Source of the DNA: Brevibacillus_H sp049846925
Lineage (GTDB): Bacteria > Bacillota > Bacilli > Brevibacillales > Brevibacillaceae
Assembly (NCBI RefSeq): GCF_049846925.1
Contig: NZ_JBNCMT010000018.1
Span: forward strand, 42,967 to 106,966
Length of the DNA stretch: 64,000 nucleotides
Direction: 5' to 3'
The notes beneath the pieces are model-generated. The model was not told the origin of the DNA. It saw only the letters and a program-made list of their open reading frames with translations, and searched no databases. A program made the translations under genes and the position numbers. Each line of letters opens with the position of its first letter. The stretch's first letter is position 1. Of this stretch, positions 57,706-64,000 are shown piece by piece.

Positions 57706-58286
57706 TTTTGGCTTTCACCCATTTGCTGCTGATTTAGGTAGCGCTGAAACAACTCATCTTTTGACATGTACACCCGCTTCAGTGGAAGATTGCGATCAAA
57801 AGTCTCCAATCGTTTCATGCCATCAGGATGTATGATTCGCAACATCAGGCGTAAATACCATCGTTTGTACCGAAAAAACCAGTTCATTGGCACATCGGAA
57901 ATGGAAAAACCAAGCGGTTCAATCCCCTTGTGCAGCATCGTAGTGCCAACAATCCCCTTGATCTCGTCCACCCTTGGATGGGATGCCAAATAGTTGGCTA
58001 ATTGGGGAAGTGAATTAATAATCTGTCGCCGCAATAAAAGAATCATCCGGGTATCGTTCTTTACTCCCTTACAAAGATTGGCAAACATGTAATTATGGAT
58101 ATGAATTTTAAGAATGAGGTCACCTTGATTGATTGTGTAATTGGAATCTGTTTGCAGCGGTTCACCTCGATACCTCAAGAGCACTACCCGAAAAATGTTT
58201 CTGCCCTTTTCAATGTAAGTAAGCCTCGTGCAGCTTTGATAAATGGTGTCCCATACTCCCCACAGAGAAAGAATCCCCGCATTCAT
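57702..58286 (-). CDS. YkoP-like protein of unknown function
   Basis: 194 residues; AAAGGA lies about 10 bases before the ATG. Basic and aromatic-rich, without clear membrane spans. It is upstream of and overlapping the YkoN-like glycosyltransferase; Bacillus subtilis has the same ykoN-ykoP neighbourhood, and the sequence (LILKIHIHNYMFANLC, DVPMNWFFRYKRWYLRLMLR) agrees with what I recall of YkoP. It may be an accessory protein for the glycosylation step. The assignment rests mainly on the pairing. Confidence 0.7.
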   Translation of the reverse strand: MNAGILSLWGVWDTIYQSCTRLTYIEKGRNIFRVVLLRYRGEPLQTDSNYTINQGDLILKIHIHNYMFANLCKGVKNDTRMILLLRRQIINSLPQLANYLASHPRVDEIKGIVGTTMLHKGIEPLGFSISDVPMNWFFRYKRWYLRLMLRIIHPDGMKRLETFDRNLPLKRVYMSKDELFQRYLNQQQMGESQK

Positions 58287-58373
58287 TTTTATCGAATCCT
58301 TTCGTTTTTGACTATATTATTACCATCTGCCTTTAAAACTAGGCACATCAAAGCACGAACTTGTTTTTTTGCC

Positions 58374-58408
58374 AAAAAAAAACACACCAAGAACTTGTCT
58401 CGGTATGT
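58374..58408 (-). terminator. Terminator after terC
   Basis: ACATACC/GGTGTGT hairpin on the minus strand followed by TTTTTTTTT. Confidence 0.7.
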
Positions 58409-58435
58409 ATTCATACTCATATTCACATTCGTATG

Positions 58436-59089
58436 TTATGTTCTGTTTGCATATTTTCCAATCATGACAATCAAGATTGCTGCCAATGAAGGGACGAGGA
58501 CGGGGAGTATCGGGATTGTGTAGGCTGCATGATGCAAATAAGGATCCTCCATGCACATTTGTGCGGCTGTGAAGGCTAGTATCGCCGAACCAACATAGAG
58601 GATCACAGGAAAGCGATTGATCATACGCGCAATCAAAGCACTTCCCCACATCAACAGCGGAATGCTAAGCCCCAATCCAAAAAGGACCAACCCCAATTCG
58701 CCCTTTGCTGCTCCCCCCACTGCCAACACATTGTCGAGACTCATGATGAAGTCTGCCAAAATGATTGTTTTTATCGCCTGGCTCAAATTCCTGCTGTAAG
58801 CGACATCTGCCGTTTCTTCTTCACGCTGCATGGTGATTTTCATTGAGATCCATAGCAACATTAAACCGCCAATTAATTTAAGGAAGGGAATATGTAACAT
58901 CCAGGTAGCCATTGCCGTTAACCCGATCCGCAGCAATACGGCACCAAGTGTTCCATACAAAATTGCCAGCCGTTGTTGCTTGGGTGCCAACCCCCGACAG
59001 GCCATACCAATGACAACTGCATTATCTCCGCTTAACAAGAGATCGATTACGATAATATTGATAAAACTGATCCAGTAGCTCCCGTCCAT
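58436..59089 (-). CDS. TerC-family membrane protein
   Basis: 217 residues from ATG 59089; GGAGG lies 6 bases upstream and longer starts would begin upstream of it. About seven membrane spans. The family motifs are LLLSGDNAVVIGMACRGL and ADFIMSLDNVLAVGGAAKG, two repeats each with an Asp-Asn pair inside a span. TerC proteins are now linked to manganese export during protein secretion. No yybP-ykoY-type riboswitch is visible in front. It follows rocB by 71 bases on the same strand. Confidence 0.93.
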   Translation of the reverse strand: MDGSYWISFINIIVIDLLLSGDNAVVIGMACRGLAPKQQRLAILYGTLGAVLLRIGLTAMATWMLHIPFLKLIGGLMLLWISMKITMQREEETADVAYSRNLSQAIKTIILADFIMSLDNVLAVGGAAKGELGLVLFGLGLSIPLLMWGSALIARMINRFPVILYVGSAILAFTAAQMCMEDPYLHHAAYTIPILPVLVPSLAAILIVMIGKYANRT

Positions 59090-59160
59090 GTTCATCCTCC
59101 ATGCTGGGCGTTTCCCTTTACATGTATGCACGGATGGATCGAATCATGACAAGCTGTTGG

Positions 59161-60822
59161 TTACCCCTTGTAACTCCATAAGTTGTGAATAACGGAGAGC
59201 ATGATTTCTGGTACCACTTCCAGTGAATAAGTAAGTTCAACTCTCTCCCATTTTTTATGTGCATCGAATCCGTATGGGCCAATATTGACGATTGGTACAT
59301 TCAATTGCCTGATTTCGTCAAAAGGAACGGTATGTTTGCTTCCCCAAGCAGGCATGTTGTCAATATAACCATGAATGCCTTCCTCATCATCACTCAGCTT
59401 AACGAAGCTCATGTCTGAGATGTACGGGAAGAACTGTCGAACTTCAATGGGTTGTGGGCAACGGTCTTTTACATTGGCAACAGCTTCTTCGACTGCTTTC
59501 ATCAGGCGCTCTTCATAAGGTTGCTGTGAGCTTAGGGCCACCCTCGGCGAATACAGCGATGAGTAAAATAAAATACAGACTGGCTCACGATTTTCATCGA
59601 ATCGGTGCAATTCTTCTACCATCCTGCAGCAAAAGTAACGAATATCCAGATCGCTGTTCAGAAGTTCCTTTGCTTTCGCTTGCATGGCCGACTCGATGAT
59701 TTCTTTACCCTGTTTGGCAATGACATATTCCATGTACTCCTGATACGTATAGACACGAGGTTGCAGGTTCAATTCTTTCGGATTGGTGTTTGTTCTTTCA
59801 CAATACGTCTTGTATCTCGACTCGTACGTCTGAATTGCTCTCTCAAAGGCAGTTGTTGCTCTTTCCTTTAAAAGGTCGAGAACTTCTTTTGGAGACAAGG
59901 AATGAACGAGAAAATTATAATAGGCGAAACCGGCAAGCGGCGTCTGCACATCGTAATACGGTTTCAAATCCGTCTGCTTCAAGCTGACAGGTGGTGGCGT
60001 TACTTCCCCATACATTTCATCACACAAATCAGGGTTATAATCAATTTCTCTTGTCAACTCTGACAACAGCAGATTGGGATCAAACCCGTCAAATGCTTGG
60101 CCTACATGTGTCTCTTTACCAACTACATAAAACGATGGCAACAACTTTCCAACAGTCCCCAAATATATGTATCGATTCGGATCTCCTTCACTTCGAGCGG
60201 TAACAAAGTCAGTATTGATCGCAGCCGTAATGGACAAGTCCCGTTCTTTTGCTAACTGATTTAGAAAAGGTACAGCAGCAAGTATCCCGTTCGAACTGTC
60301 TTCTTCATCACACTCGGCAACTAGAAGGAGGTTTCCTTGCATCATTTCAGGACTTTCACTGAAATGGCGCAGGATTGCCAGATTTGCAGCAACTCCACTT
60401 TTCATATCACATGAGCCACGCCCAAACATCCAGCCTTCGTCGTGCAGGTGCTGCTGGACACTTTCTGGAAGGTGTGATTGTTTTTTCATTCTCTCCTTTA
60501 GCACAGCAGGTTCCGTTGCCACATCCTTTAACTGAGCGTAGTCATCCACACCAACCGTATCGATATGCCCTAGCAAAAGAGTTGTCTCTGAAACCTGATT
60601 TGTCGCCGTAACCAAAGCGACCACATTATATCTTTCAATCGATGATTCACCGGAGGGCTGTAGCCAAATCTGCTCTGGATGCTTCTGAAAATAAGGCCAG
60701 CCTTTTAATTCTTCATAAAGCTGTCTGGCTACGTCTGCCTCCCCTTTTGTATTGACGACACTTGGTATTTGTACCAGCCACTCTGTCCATTTCTGAACGT
60801 CTTTACGATTAATAGCCACCAA
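59161..60822 (-). CDS. rocB: RocB-like M20 family peptidase
   Basis: 553 residues; GGAGGGGG lies before TTG 60822 or GTG 60819. The M20 metal site is LLLGHIDTVG, GRGSCDMKSGVAA, AECDEEDSSNG and later SITAAINTDF, the pattern of di-zinc peptidases. The whole-length resemblance is to Bacillus RocB, encoded in the arginine utilisation operon, whose exact reaction is not settled. No rocA, rocC or rocR is in this window, and I found no SigL -24/-12 element upstream. An aminoacylase or carboxypeptidase-like activity on small peptides is plausible. Confidence 0.88.
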   Translation of the reverse strand: MVAINRKDVQKWTEWLVQIPSVVNTKGEADVARQLYEELKGWPYFQKHPEQIWLQPSGESSIERYNVVALVTATNQVSETTLLLGHIDTVGVDDYAQLKDVATEPAVLKERMKKQSHLPESVQQHLHDEGWMFGRGSCDMKSGVAANLAILRHFSESPEMMQGNLLLVAECDEEDSSNGILAAVPFLNQLAKERDLSITAAINTDFVTARSEGDPNRYIYLGTVGKLLPSFYVVGKETHVGQAFDGFDPNLLLSELTREIDYNPDLCDEMYGEVTPPPVSLKQTDLKPYYDVQTPLAGFAYYNFLVHSLSPKEVLDLLKERATTAFERAIQTYESRYKTYCERTNTNPKELNLQPRVYTYQEYMEYVIAKQGKEIIESAMQAKAKELLNSDLDIRYFCCRMVEELHRFDENREPVCILFYSSLYSPRVALSSQQPYEERLMKAVEEAVANVKDRCPQPIEVRQFFPYISDMSFVKLSDDEEGIHGYIDNMPAWGSKHTVPFDEIRQLNVPIVNIGPYGFDAHKKWERVELTYSLEVVPEIMLSVIHNLWSYKG

Positions 60823-61000
60823 ATTATGCCCCCTCCAGTTGATCTAATCTATTTTTTCTGTCTCTTTTGATCATTTCCTGTCTTCTTCGAAAAGAATATT
60901 TTTCAAGATTTACCCGTTAAAAATAGGACCAAAAATCGAAATCTAGTAAATCCTGTCGGAATATAGCTAATTATCTTCCAGAAATTAGGGGTAAAGTTAC

Positions 61001-61029
61001 TTGAATTTCTCTTGTATCTTCCCTAACAT
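61001..61029 (+). promoter_or_regulatory. Promoter of the soluble histidine kinase gene
   Basis: TTGAAT (61001) and TAACAT (61024) are 17 bases apart, about 24 bases before the start codon. Confidence 0.55.
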
Positions 61030-61052
61030 AAATGAGGGGGGGGAAGTTGCTA

Positions 61053-62186
61053 ATGATCGACAATAAATTACTGCATCTTGGCAAGGTGACGAACCAGATA
61101 CTCACCTTCCGAAAAATAATAAAAGAGCGTTGGGAACAGGATATAAACACGAAAATTGGTTATGATAGTCCAATTCCATCTGACTTTATCGAGTCAAGGA
61201 CACAGATCATTGCTCAATCACTGATTCGTGATGTATCACAGGAGCTATTTGATCTCTCACTGGTCATGGGAAATTGGTTTCGAGACAATCACATGTCGCT
61301 TTCTGCCATTCTGCGGACACATCAATCCTATCGAAATGTGTTCTGGGAAATTGTTCGTCCAACCTTACCCTATTTACATTTATCGCATCATGAAATCATG
61401 TTCATCGAGCAACGGGTTGGAGAAATCATGGATGAGAGCCTCTACTTGTCAATTTTTCATTTTGAAAATTTGGTCAATGAAGAGCTTTCGCAAAAAGAAA
61501 AAACAATTTCTTATCTGCATAAGGACAAGCTCACCATCTTGGGCAAACTTGCGGCAAGCATGGCCCATGAGCTTCGAAACCCCCTTTGTGCCATTGAGGG
61601 ATTTTTGAAGTTAATTAATGAAAATATTAAAGGACAAAAGGATCTGGAATCTTACATCCAGGTTATCATGCATGAATTCGAAAACCTCCACCGGCAAATA
61701 ACCGGGTTCCTTAGTTTTTCCAAGAAGCCCATCCTTGATGAGGTATTCAAGGAAGTGAATCTGAATGATTTGCTGAACGAATTAGAAATTCTGATTACAC
61801 CTCGCCTCATTGCAGAGAATATTCACTTTGTTCGCTCACTTACCTGCAACCAGATCAATTGTTATGAAGAAGGATTCAAACAAGTGCTGGTTAATCTCTT
61901 CAACAATGCCATGGATGCACTAAGAAACTCGTCCAGTAAAGAATTACATATATCCTCTTTTGCCACACCAGAAGGGGTTCAGATTATTGTTCAGAACAAT
62001 GGAGAAGCAATTCCTCAAGAAGTAGCAGACCAGTTGTTCCAACCGTTTTTTACGACGAAGCATGATGGTACGGGAATTGGATTGTCAATCTGCAAAAATA
62101 TTATCGAAAAACATAACGGACAGATCCGATGTGAATCAGACGAAGAACTAACAAAGTTTATCATTACACTCCCATCCGCTGGTTAG
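61053..62186 (+). CDS. Soluble sensor histidine kinase
   Basis: 377 residues from ATG 61053, with GGGGGAAG upstream; ATG 61032 lies before that site. No membrane span. The N-terminal 170 residues are helical and could be the HisK_N/globin-like sensor part of Bacillus sporulation kinases. HisKA is KLAASMAHELRNPLCAIEGFL (His near 185) and the ATPase has NLFNNAMDALRNSSS, an FFTTKHDGTGIGLSICKNII G-box region. No response regulator is adjacent, so it is an orphan kinase, as sporulation phosphorelay kinases are. Function by position is not further defined. Confidence 0.9.
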   Translation: MIDNKLLHLGKVTNQILTFRKIIKERWEQDINTKIGYDSPIPSDFIESRTQIIAQSLIRDVSQELFDLSLVMGNWFRDNHMSLSAILRTHQSYRNVFWEIVRPTLPYLHLSHHEIMFIEQRVGEIMDESLYLSIFHFENLVNEELSQKEKTISYLHKDKLTILGKLAASMAHELRNPLCAIEGFLKLINENIKGQKDLESYIQVIMHEFENLHRQITGFLSFSKKPILDEVFKEVNLNDLLNELEILITPRLIAENIHFVRSLTCNQINCYEEGFKQVLVNLFNNAMDALRNSSSKELHISSFATPEGVQIIVQNNGEAIPQEVADQLFQPFFTTKHDGTGIGLSICKNIIEKHNGQIRCESDEELTKFIITLPSAG

Positions 62187-62217
62187 TAGTCCTTTTGCCC
62201 TATACAAACACAAAAAT

Positions 62218-62242
62218 GCCTCCAGTGTATTCCACCGGAGGC
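62218..62242 (-). terminator. Terminator after the small lipoprotein gene
   Basis: GCCTCC/GGAGGC hairpin on the minus strand followed by ATTTTTG. Confidence 0.65.
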
Positions 62243-62354
62243 GAGGCAAGAGATCAATTACCATTGGGCAAGCGATCTTAAAAAATACTCTACACGAAAA
62301 AACTTATTTGAACCATGAATAATTATCAACATGATTCGACATTTACAACTTTAA

Positions 62355-62561
62355 TTAACGGGAAAGACCACTTATCATATCAATGACACCTGGCATTTGG
62401 GTAATTTTAAATCCACTATTCTGTTGATTGGTGTAGATGGAGTAAGTTTTGGAGGTTGGTGGTTGTTGGGGTGTCCGATCAGAATTCACTCCGCAACCTC
62501 CCAGCAGCACTAAGGCTGTCATCATCCACAAAACCCTGCCATACCACTTTACTCTTCTCAT
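62355..62561 (-). CDS. Small lipoprotein
   Basis: 68 residues from ATG 62561 with GAGGAGGG just upstream; a longer start at 62588 lies before it. The signal is basic (MRRVKWYGRV) plus a hydrophobic run ending in the lipobox LLGGC. The mature part, about 45 residues, is polar with Asn, Gln, Ser and Thr. Function unknown. It sits alone before the tRNA cluster. Confidence 0.65.
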   Translation of the reverse strand: MRRVKWYGRVLWMMTALVLLGGCGVNSDRTPQQPPTSKTYSIYTNQQNSGFKITQMPGVIDMISGLSR

Positions 62562-62662
62562 CGTTACCCTCCTCGTGAATCGGGTCATGATGTTAGTTTT
62601 GACAGGCAGGAGATATTTATTTCATCCATGTATAGGAACTAGTTTCATTTATTGGACAAAAA

Positions 62663-62686
62663 AACAGACACATCATTGTGTCTGTT
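62663..62686 (-). terminator. Terminator of the tRNA operon
   Basis: AACAGACACA pairs with TGTGTCTGTT around a 4-base loop; on the minus strand it is followed by TTTTTTT. Confidence 0.9.
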
Positions 62687-62697
62687 AGTTTTTTAGA

Positions 62698-62771
62698 TGG
62701 AGCGGGTGATGGGAATCGAACCCACGCGACCAGCTTGGAAGGCTGGAGTTCTACCATTGAACTACACCCGC
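62698..62771 (-). tRNA. tRNA-Gly (TCC)
   Basis: Full cloverleaf on the minus strand with acceptor GCGGGTG/CACCCGC, anticodon TCC in the CTTCCAA loop and encoded CCA. Last gene of the cluster, before the terminator. Confidence 0.95.
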
Positions 62772-62776
62772 ACATA

Positions 62777-62864
62777 TGGTGCCGAGGACCGGACTTGAAC
62801 CGGTACGGGAGAAACTCCCGACAGATTTTAAGTCTGTTGCGTCTGCCTATTCCGCCACCCCGGC
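62777..62864 (-). tRNA. tRNA-Leu (TAA)
   Basis: Class II tRNA with long variable arm (CGGGAGTTTCTCCCG). Anticodon TAA and encoded CCA; acceptor GCCGGGG/CCTCGGC. Confidence 0.95.
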
Positions 62865-62880
62865 GATATGCAATTAAAAA

Positions 62881-62957
62881 TGGTCGGGAAGACAGGATTC
62901 GAACCTGCGACCCCTTGGTCCCAAGCCAAGTACTCTACCAAGCTGAGCTACTTCCCG
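62881..62957 (-). tRNA. tRNA-Pro (TGG)
   Basis: Acceptor CGGGAAG/CTTCCCG, anticodon loop CTTGGGA (TGG), T-arm with GGTTCGAATCC and encoded CCA. Confidence 0.95.
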
Positions 62958-62962
62958 ACAAA

Positions 62963-63039
62963 TGGCGTGCCCTGAGAGATTCGAACTCCCGACCTTTTGA
63001 TTCGTAGTCAAACGCTCTATCCAGCTGAGCTAAGGGCAC
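62963..63039 (-). tRNA. tRNA-Arg (ACG)
   Basis: Acceptor GTGCCCT/AGGGCAC, anticodon loop CTACGAA (ACG, read as inosine after deamination), discriminator G, encoded CCA. Confidence 0.95.
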
Positions 63040-63046
63040 AAATTTA

Positions 63047-63122
63047 TGGAGCGGACGAAGGGTCTCGAACCCTCGACCTTCGCCTTGGCAAGGCGACGCT
63101 CTACCAATTGAGCTACGTCCGC
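63047..63122 (-). tRNA. tRNA-Gly (GCC)
   Basis: Acceptor GCGGACG/CGTCCGC, anticodon loop TTGCCAA (GCC), encoded CCA. Confidence 0.95.
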
Positions 63123-63148
63123 ATAATACTACTTTAGAAGCTTATTTT

Positions 63149-63235
63149 TGGTGCGGTCAAGAGGACTTGAACCTCCACGGTGTTGCCACCACTAGAACCT
63201 GAATCTAGCGCGTCTGCCAATTCCGCCATGACCGC
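63149..63235 (-). tRNA. tRNA-Leu (CAG)
   Basis: Class II tRNA with long variable arm; anticodon loop TTCAGGT (CAG), acceptor GCGGTCA/TGACCGC, encoded CCA. Confidence 0.95.
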
Positions 63236-63257
63236 ATAATTTTTTGAAATTACATGG

Positions 63258-63333
63258 TGGTGAGCCATGAAGGACTCGAACCTTCGACCCTCTGATTAAA
63301 AGTCAGATGCTCTACCAACTGAGCTAATGGCTC
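63258..63333 (-). tRNA. tRNA-Lys (TTT)
   Basis: Acceptor GAGCCAT/ATGGCTC, anticodon loop CTTTTAA (TTT), encoded CCA. Confidence 0.95.
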
Positions 63334-63346
63334 TCAAACATATAAA

Positions 63347-63431
63347 TGGTGGGGAGAGACGGATTCGAACCGCCGAACCCAGAGGGAGCAGATTTACAGT
63401 CTGCCGCGTTTAGCCACTTCGCTATCTCCCC
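63347..63431 (-). tRNA. tRNA-Tyr (GTA)
   Basis: Class II tRNA; anticodon loop CTGTAAA (GTA), acceptor GGGGAGA/TCTCCCC, encoded CCA. Confidence 0.95.
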
Positions 63432-63472
63432 ATAATTCACCTCAAAAAGTAAAGGAATTACTTTTTAGGTAA

Positions 63473-63548
63473 TGGTGCCGGCGATAGGACTTGAACCCAC
63501 AACCCCCTGATTACAAGTCAGGTGCTCTACCAATTGAGCTACACCGGC
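63473..63548 (-). tRNA. tRNA-Thr (TGT)
   Basis: Acceptor GCCGGTG pairing with CGCCGGC, anticodon loop CTTGTAA (TGT), encoded CCA. Confidence 0.95.
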
Positions 63549-63641
63549 ATATCAACTCTTCAATTATACCATACTATCGTTTATTTTGATAGTAAAAAGT
63601 ATGAAGCTTGTTACTGTAAAACTAATTACAATCTTAAAAGA

Positions 63642-63718
63642 TGGCGGAGCTGACGGGACTCGAACCCGCGACCTCCGGTGTGACAGACCGGCGTGAACTC
63701 CAACTTCACCACAGCTCC
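63642..63718 (-). tRNA. tRNA-Asp (GTC)
   Basis: Acceptor GGAGCTG/CAGCTCC, anticodon loop CTGTCAC (GTC), discriminator G, encoded CCA. Confidence 0.95.
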
Positions 63719-63745
63719 ATATTTAAGCAAAACAGGTAATAAAAT

Positions 63746-63822
<77 letters not shown>

Positions 63823-63842
63823 ACGACCATGGACGGTCTAGT

Positions 63843-63879
63843 GTCGACGTTGTTACAGGACGTAACATTCTTAGTCGAC
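63843..63879. repeat. GTCGAC-bounded hairpin between tRNA-fMet and tRNA-Val
   Basis: GTCGAC occurs at both ends and GTTAC pairs with GTAAC inside. Its minus-strand reading aligns with the GTCGAC arm of the repeat at 13548-13583, and its loop holds ACGTCCT, as another arm there does. Confidence 0.6.
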
Positions 63880-63903
63880 CTTCCTTAGTCCAAGTAGTTA
63901 ATA

Positions 63904-63979
63904 TGGTGGAGGCTGACGGGATCGAACCGCCGACCCTCTGCTTGTAAGGCAGATGCTCTCCCAGCTGAGCTAAGCCTCC
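63904..63979 (-). tRNA. tRNA-Val (TAC)
   Basis: Acceptor GGAGGCT/AGCCTCC, anticodon loop CTTACAA (TAC), encoded CCA. First tRNA of the cluster inside the window; the operon probably continues upstream beyond the window edge. Confidence 0.95.
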
Positions 63980-64000
63980 AGGTTTTATGTTTTGTTCCGG

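Noticed and set aside
58436..59160. yybP-ykoY manganese riboswitch before terC
   Set aside because: Only 71 bases separate rocB and terC and they do not show the conserved two-helix pattern.
60823..60960. SigL (-24/-12) promoter before rocB
   Set aside because: I looked for GG-N10-GC with the usual flanks on the minus strand and found no acceptable match.
62678..63007. 109-residue plus-strand frame starting MSVSFLDGAGDGNRTHAT
   Set aside because: It is the antisense of the tRNA-Gly, -Leu, -Pro and -Arg genes. Such tRNA-derived frames are a known annotation artefact, and there is no ribosome binding site.

Overview
The window looks like chromosomal DNA of a spore-forming, flagellated member of the Bacillales, most likely Brevibacillus or a close relative. 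I infer this from the gene content: an alpha/beta-type small acid-soluble spore protein, the gerW (ytfJ)/ytfI pair, amj, ytnP, yhaM, rocB, pyc, the PHA regulator phaQ, strong AGGAGG ribosome binding sites and many hairpin-plus-U-tract terminators. I see no prophage, CRISPR array, plasmid or integrative element. The only clear mobile element is an IS200/IS605-family copy at about 4.05-5.58 kb.

Layout. 0-9 kb: the end of an ECF sigma factor gene and its overlapping anti-sigma factor, a two-gene ABC exporter, the IS605 element (intact tnpA, broken tnpB), an SGNH hydrolase, an MFS transporter and a YtnP lactonase. 9-26 kb: a 1418-residue pseudokinase/NTPase-like/GGDEF protein, two tiny membrane proteins behind a near-consensus promoter, a FadR-box-controlled dienoyl-CoA reductase with a homoserine-dehydrogenase-family gene, a hydroxyisobutyrate-dehydrogenase-like gene with a lipoprotein, a HD-GYP/CheY pair, and a very large hybrid histidine kinase with a SARP-type response regulator. 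26-38.7 kb: small unknowns, an LCP ligase, the psuK-psuG pseudouridine operon, a fosmidomycin-resistance-type exporter, a SEC-C protein, and the dedA-ykvA-yhaM run. 38.8-48.6 kb: phaQ with a PHA granule protein, PspC, a tyrosine-degradation operon (fah-hmgA-flavin reductase), an RluA enzyme, two very small genes each with its own terminator, tpx and amj. 48.9-62.6 kb: pyc, an orphan FliD-like protein, gerW/ytfI, an SLH/3D-domain wall protein, a SASP with a sigma-G-type promoter, a YkoN/YkoP-like pair, terC, rocB and a soluble sensor kinase. 62.7-64 kb: twelve tRNA genes on the minus strand, ending in a strong terminator.

The regulatory links visible in the DNA are the most interesting part. 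Tandem CTCACAAA repeats with an 11-bp period lie 12 bp upstream of a -10-like element before both the histidine kinase/SARP operon and the HD-GYP/CheY operon. The kinase system may therefore control itself and a cyclic-di-GMP phosphodiesterase, about 7 kb from a GGDEF fusion protein. A dispersed, foldable repeat (34 bp identical in two copies, with related hairpins elsewhere, including inside the tRNA array) is a second unexplained feature. Starts were moved downstream of the longest reading frame wherever a Shine-Dalgarno sequence decided the matter; these cases are noted per gene. All family assignments are by reading motifs, with no database search.
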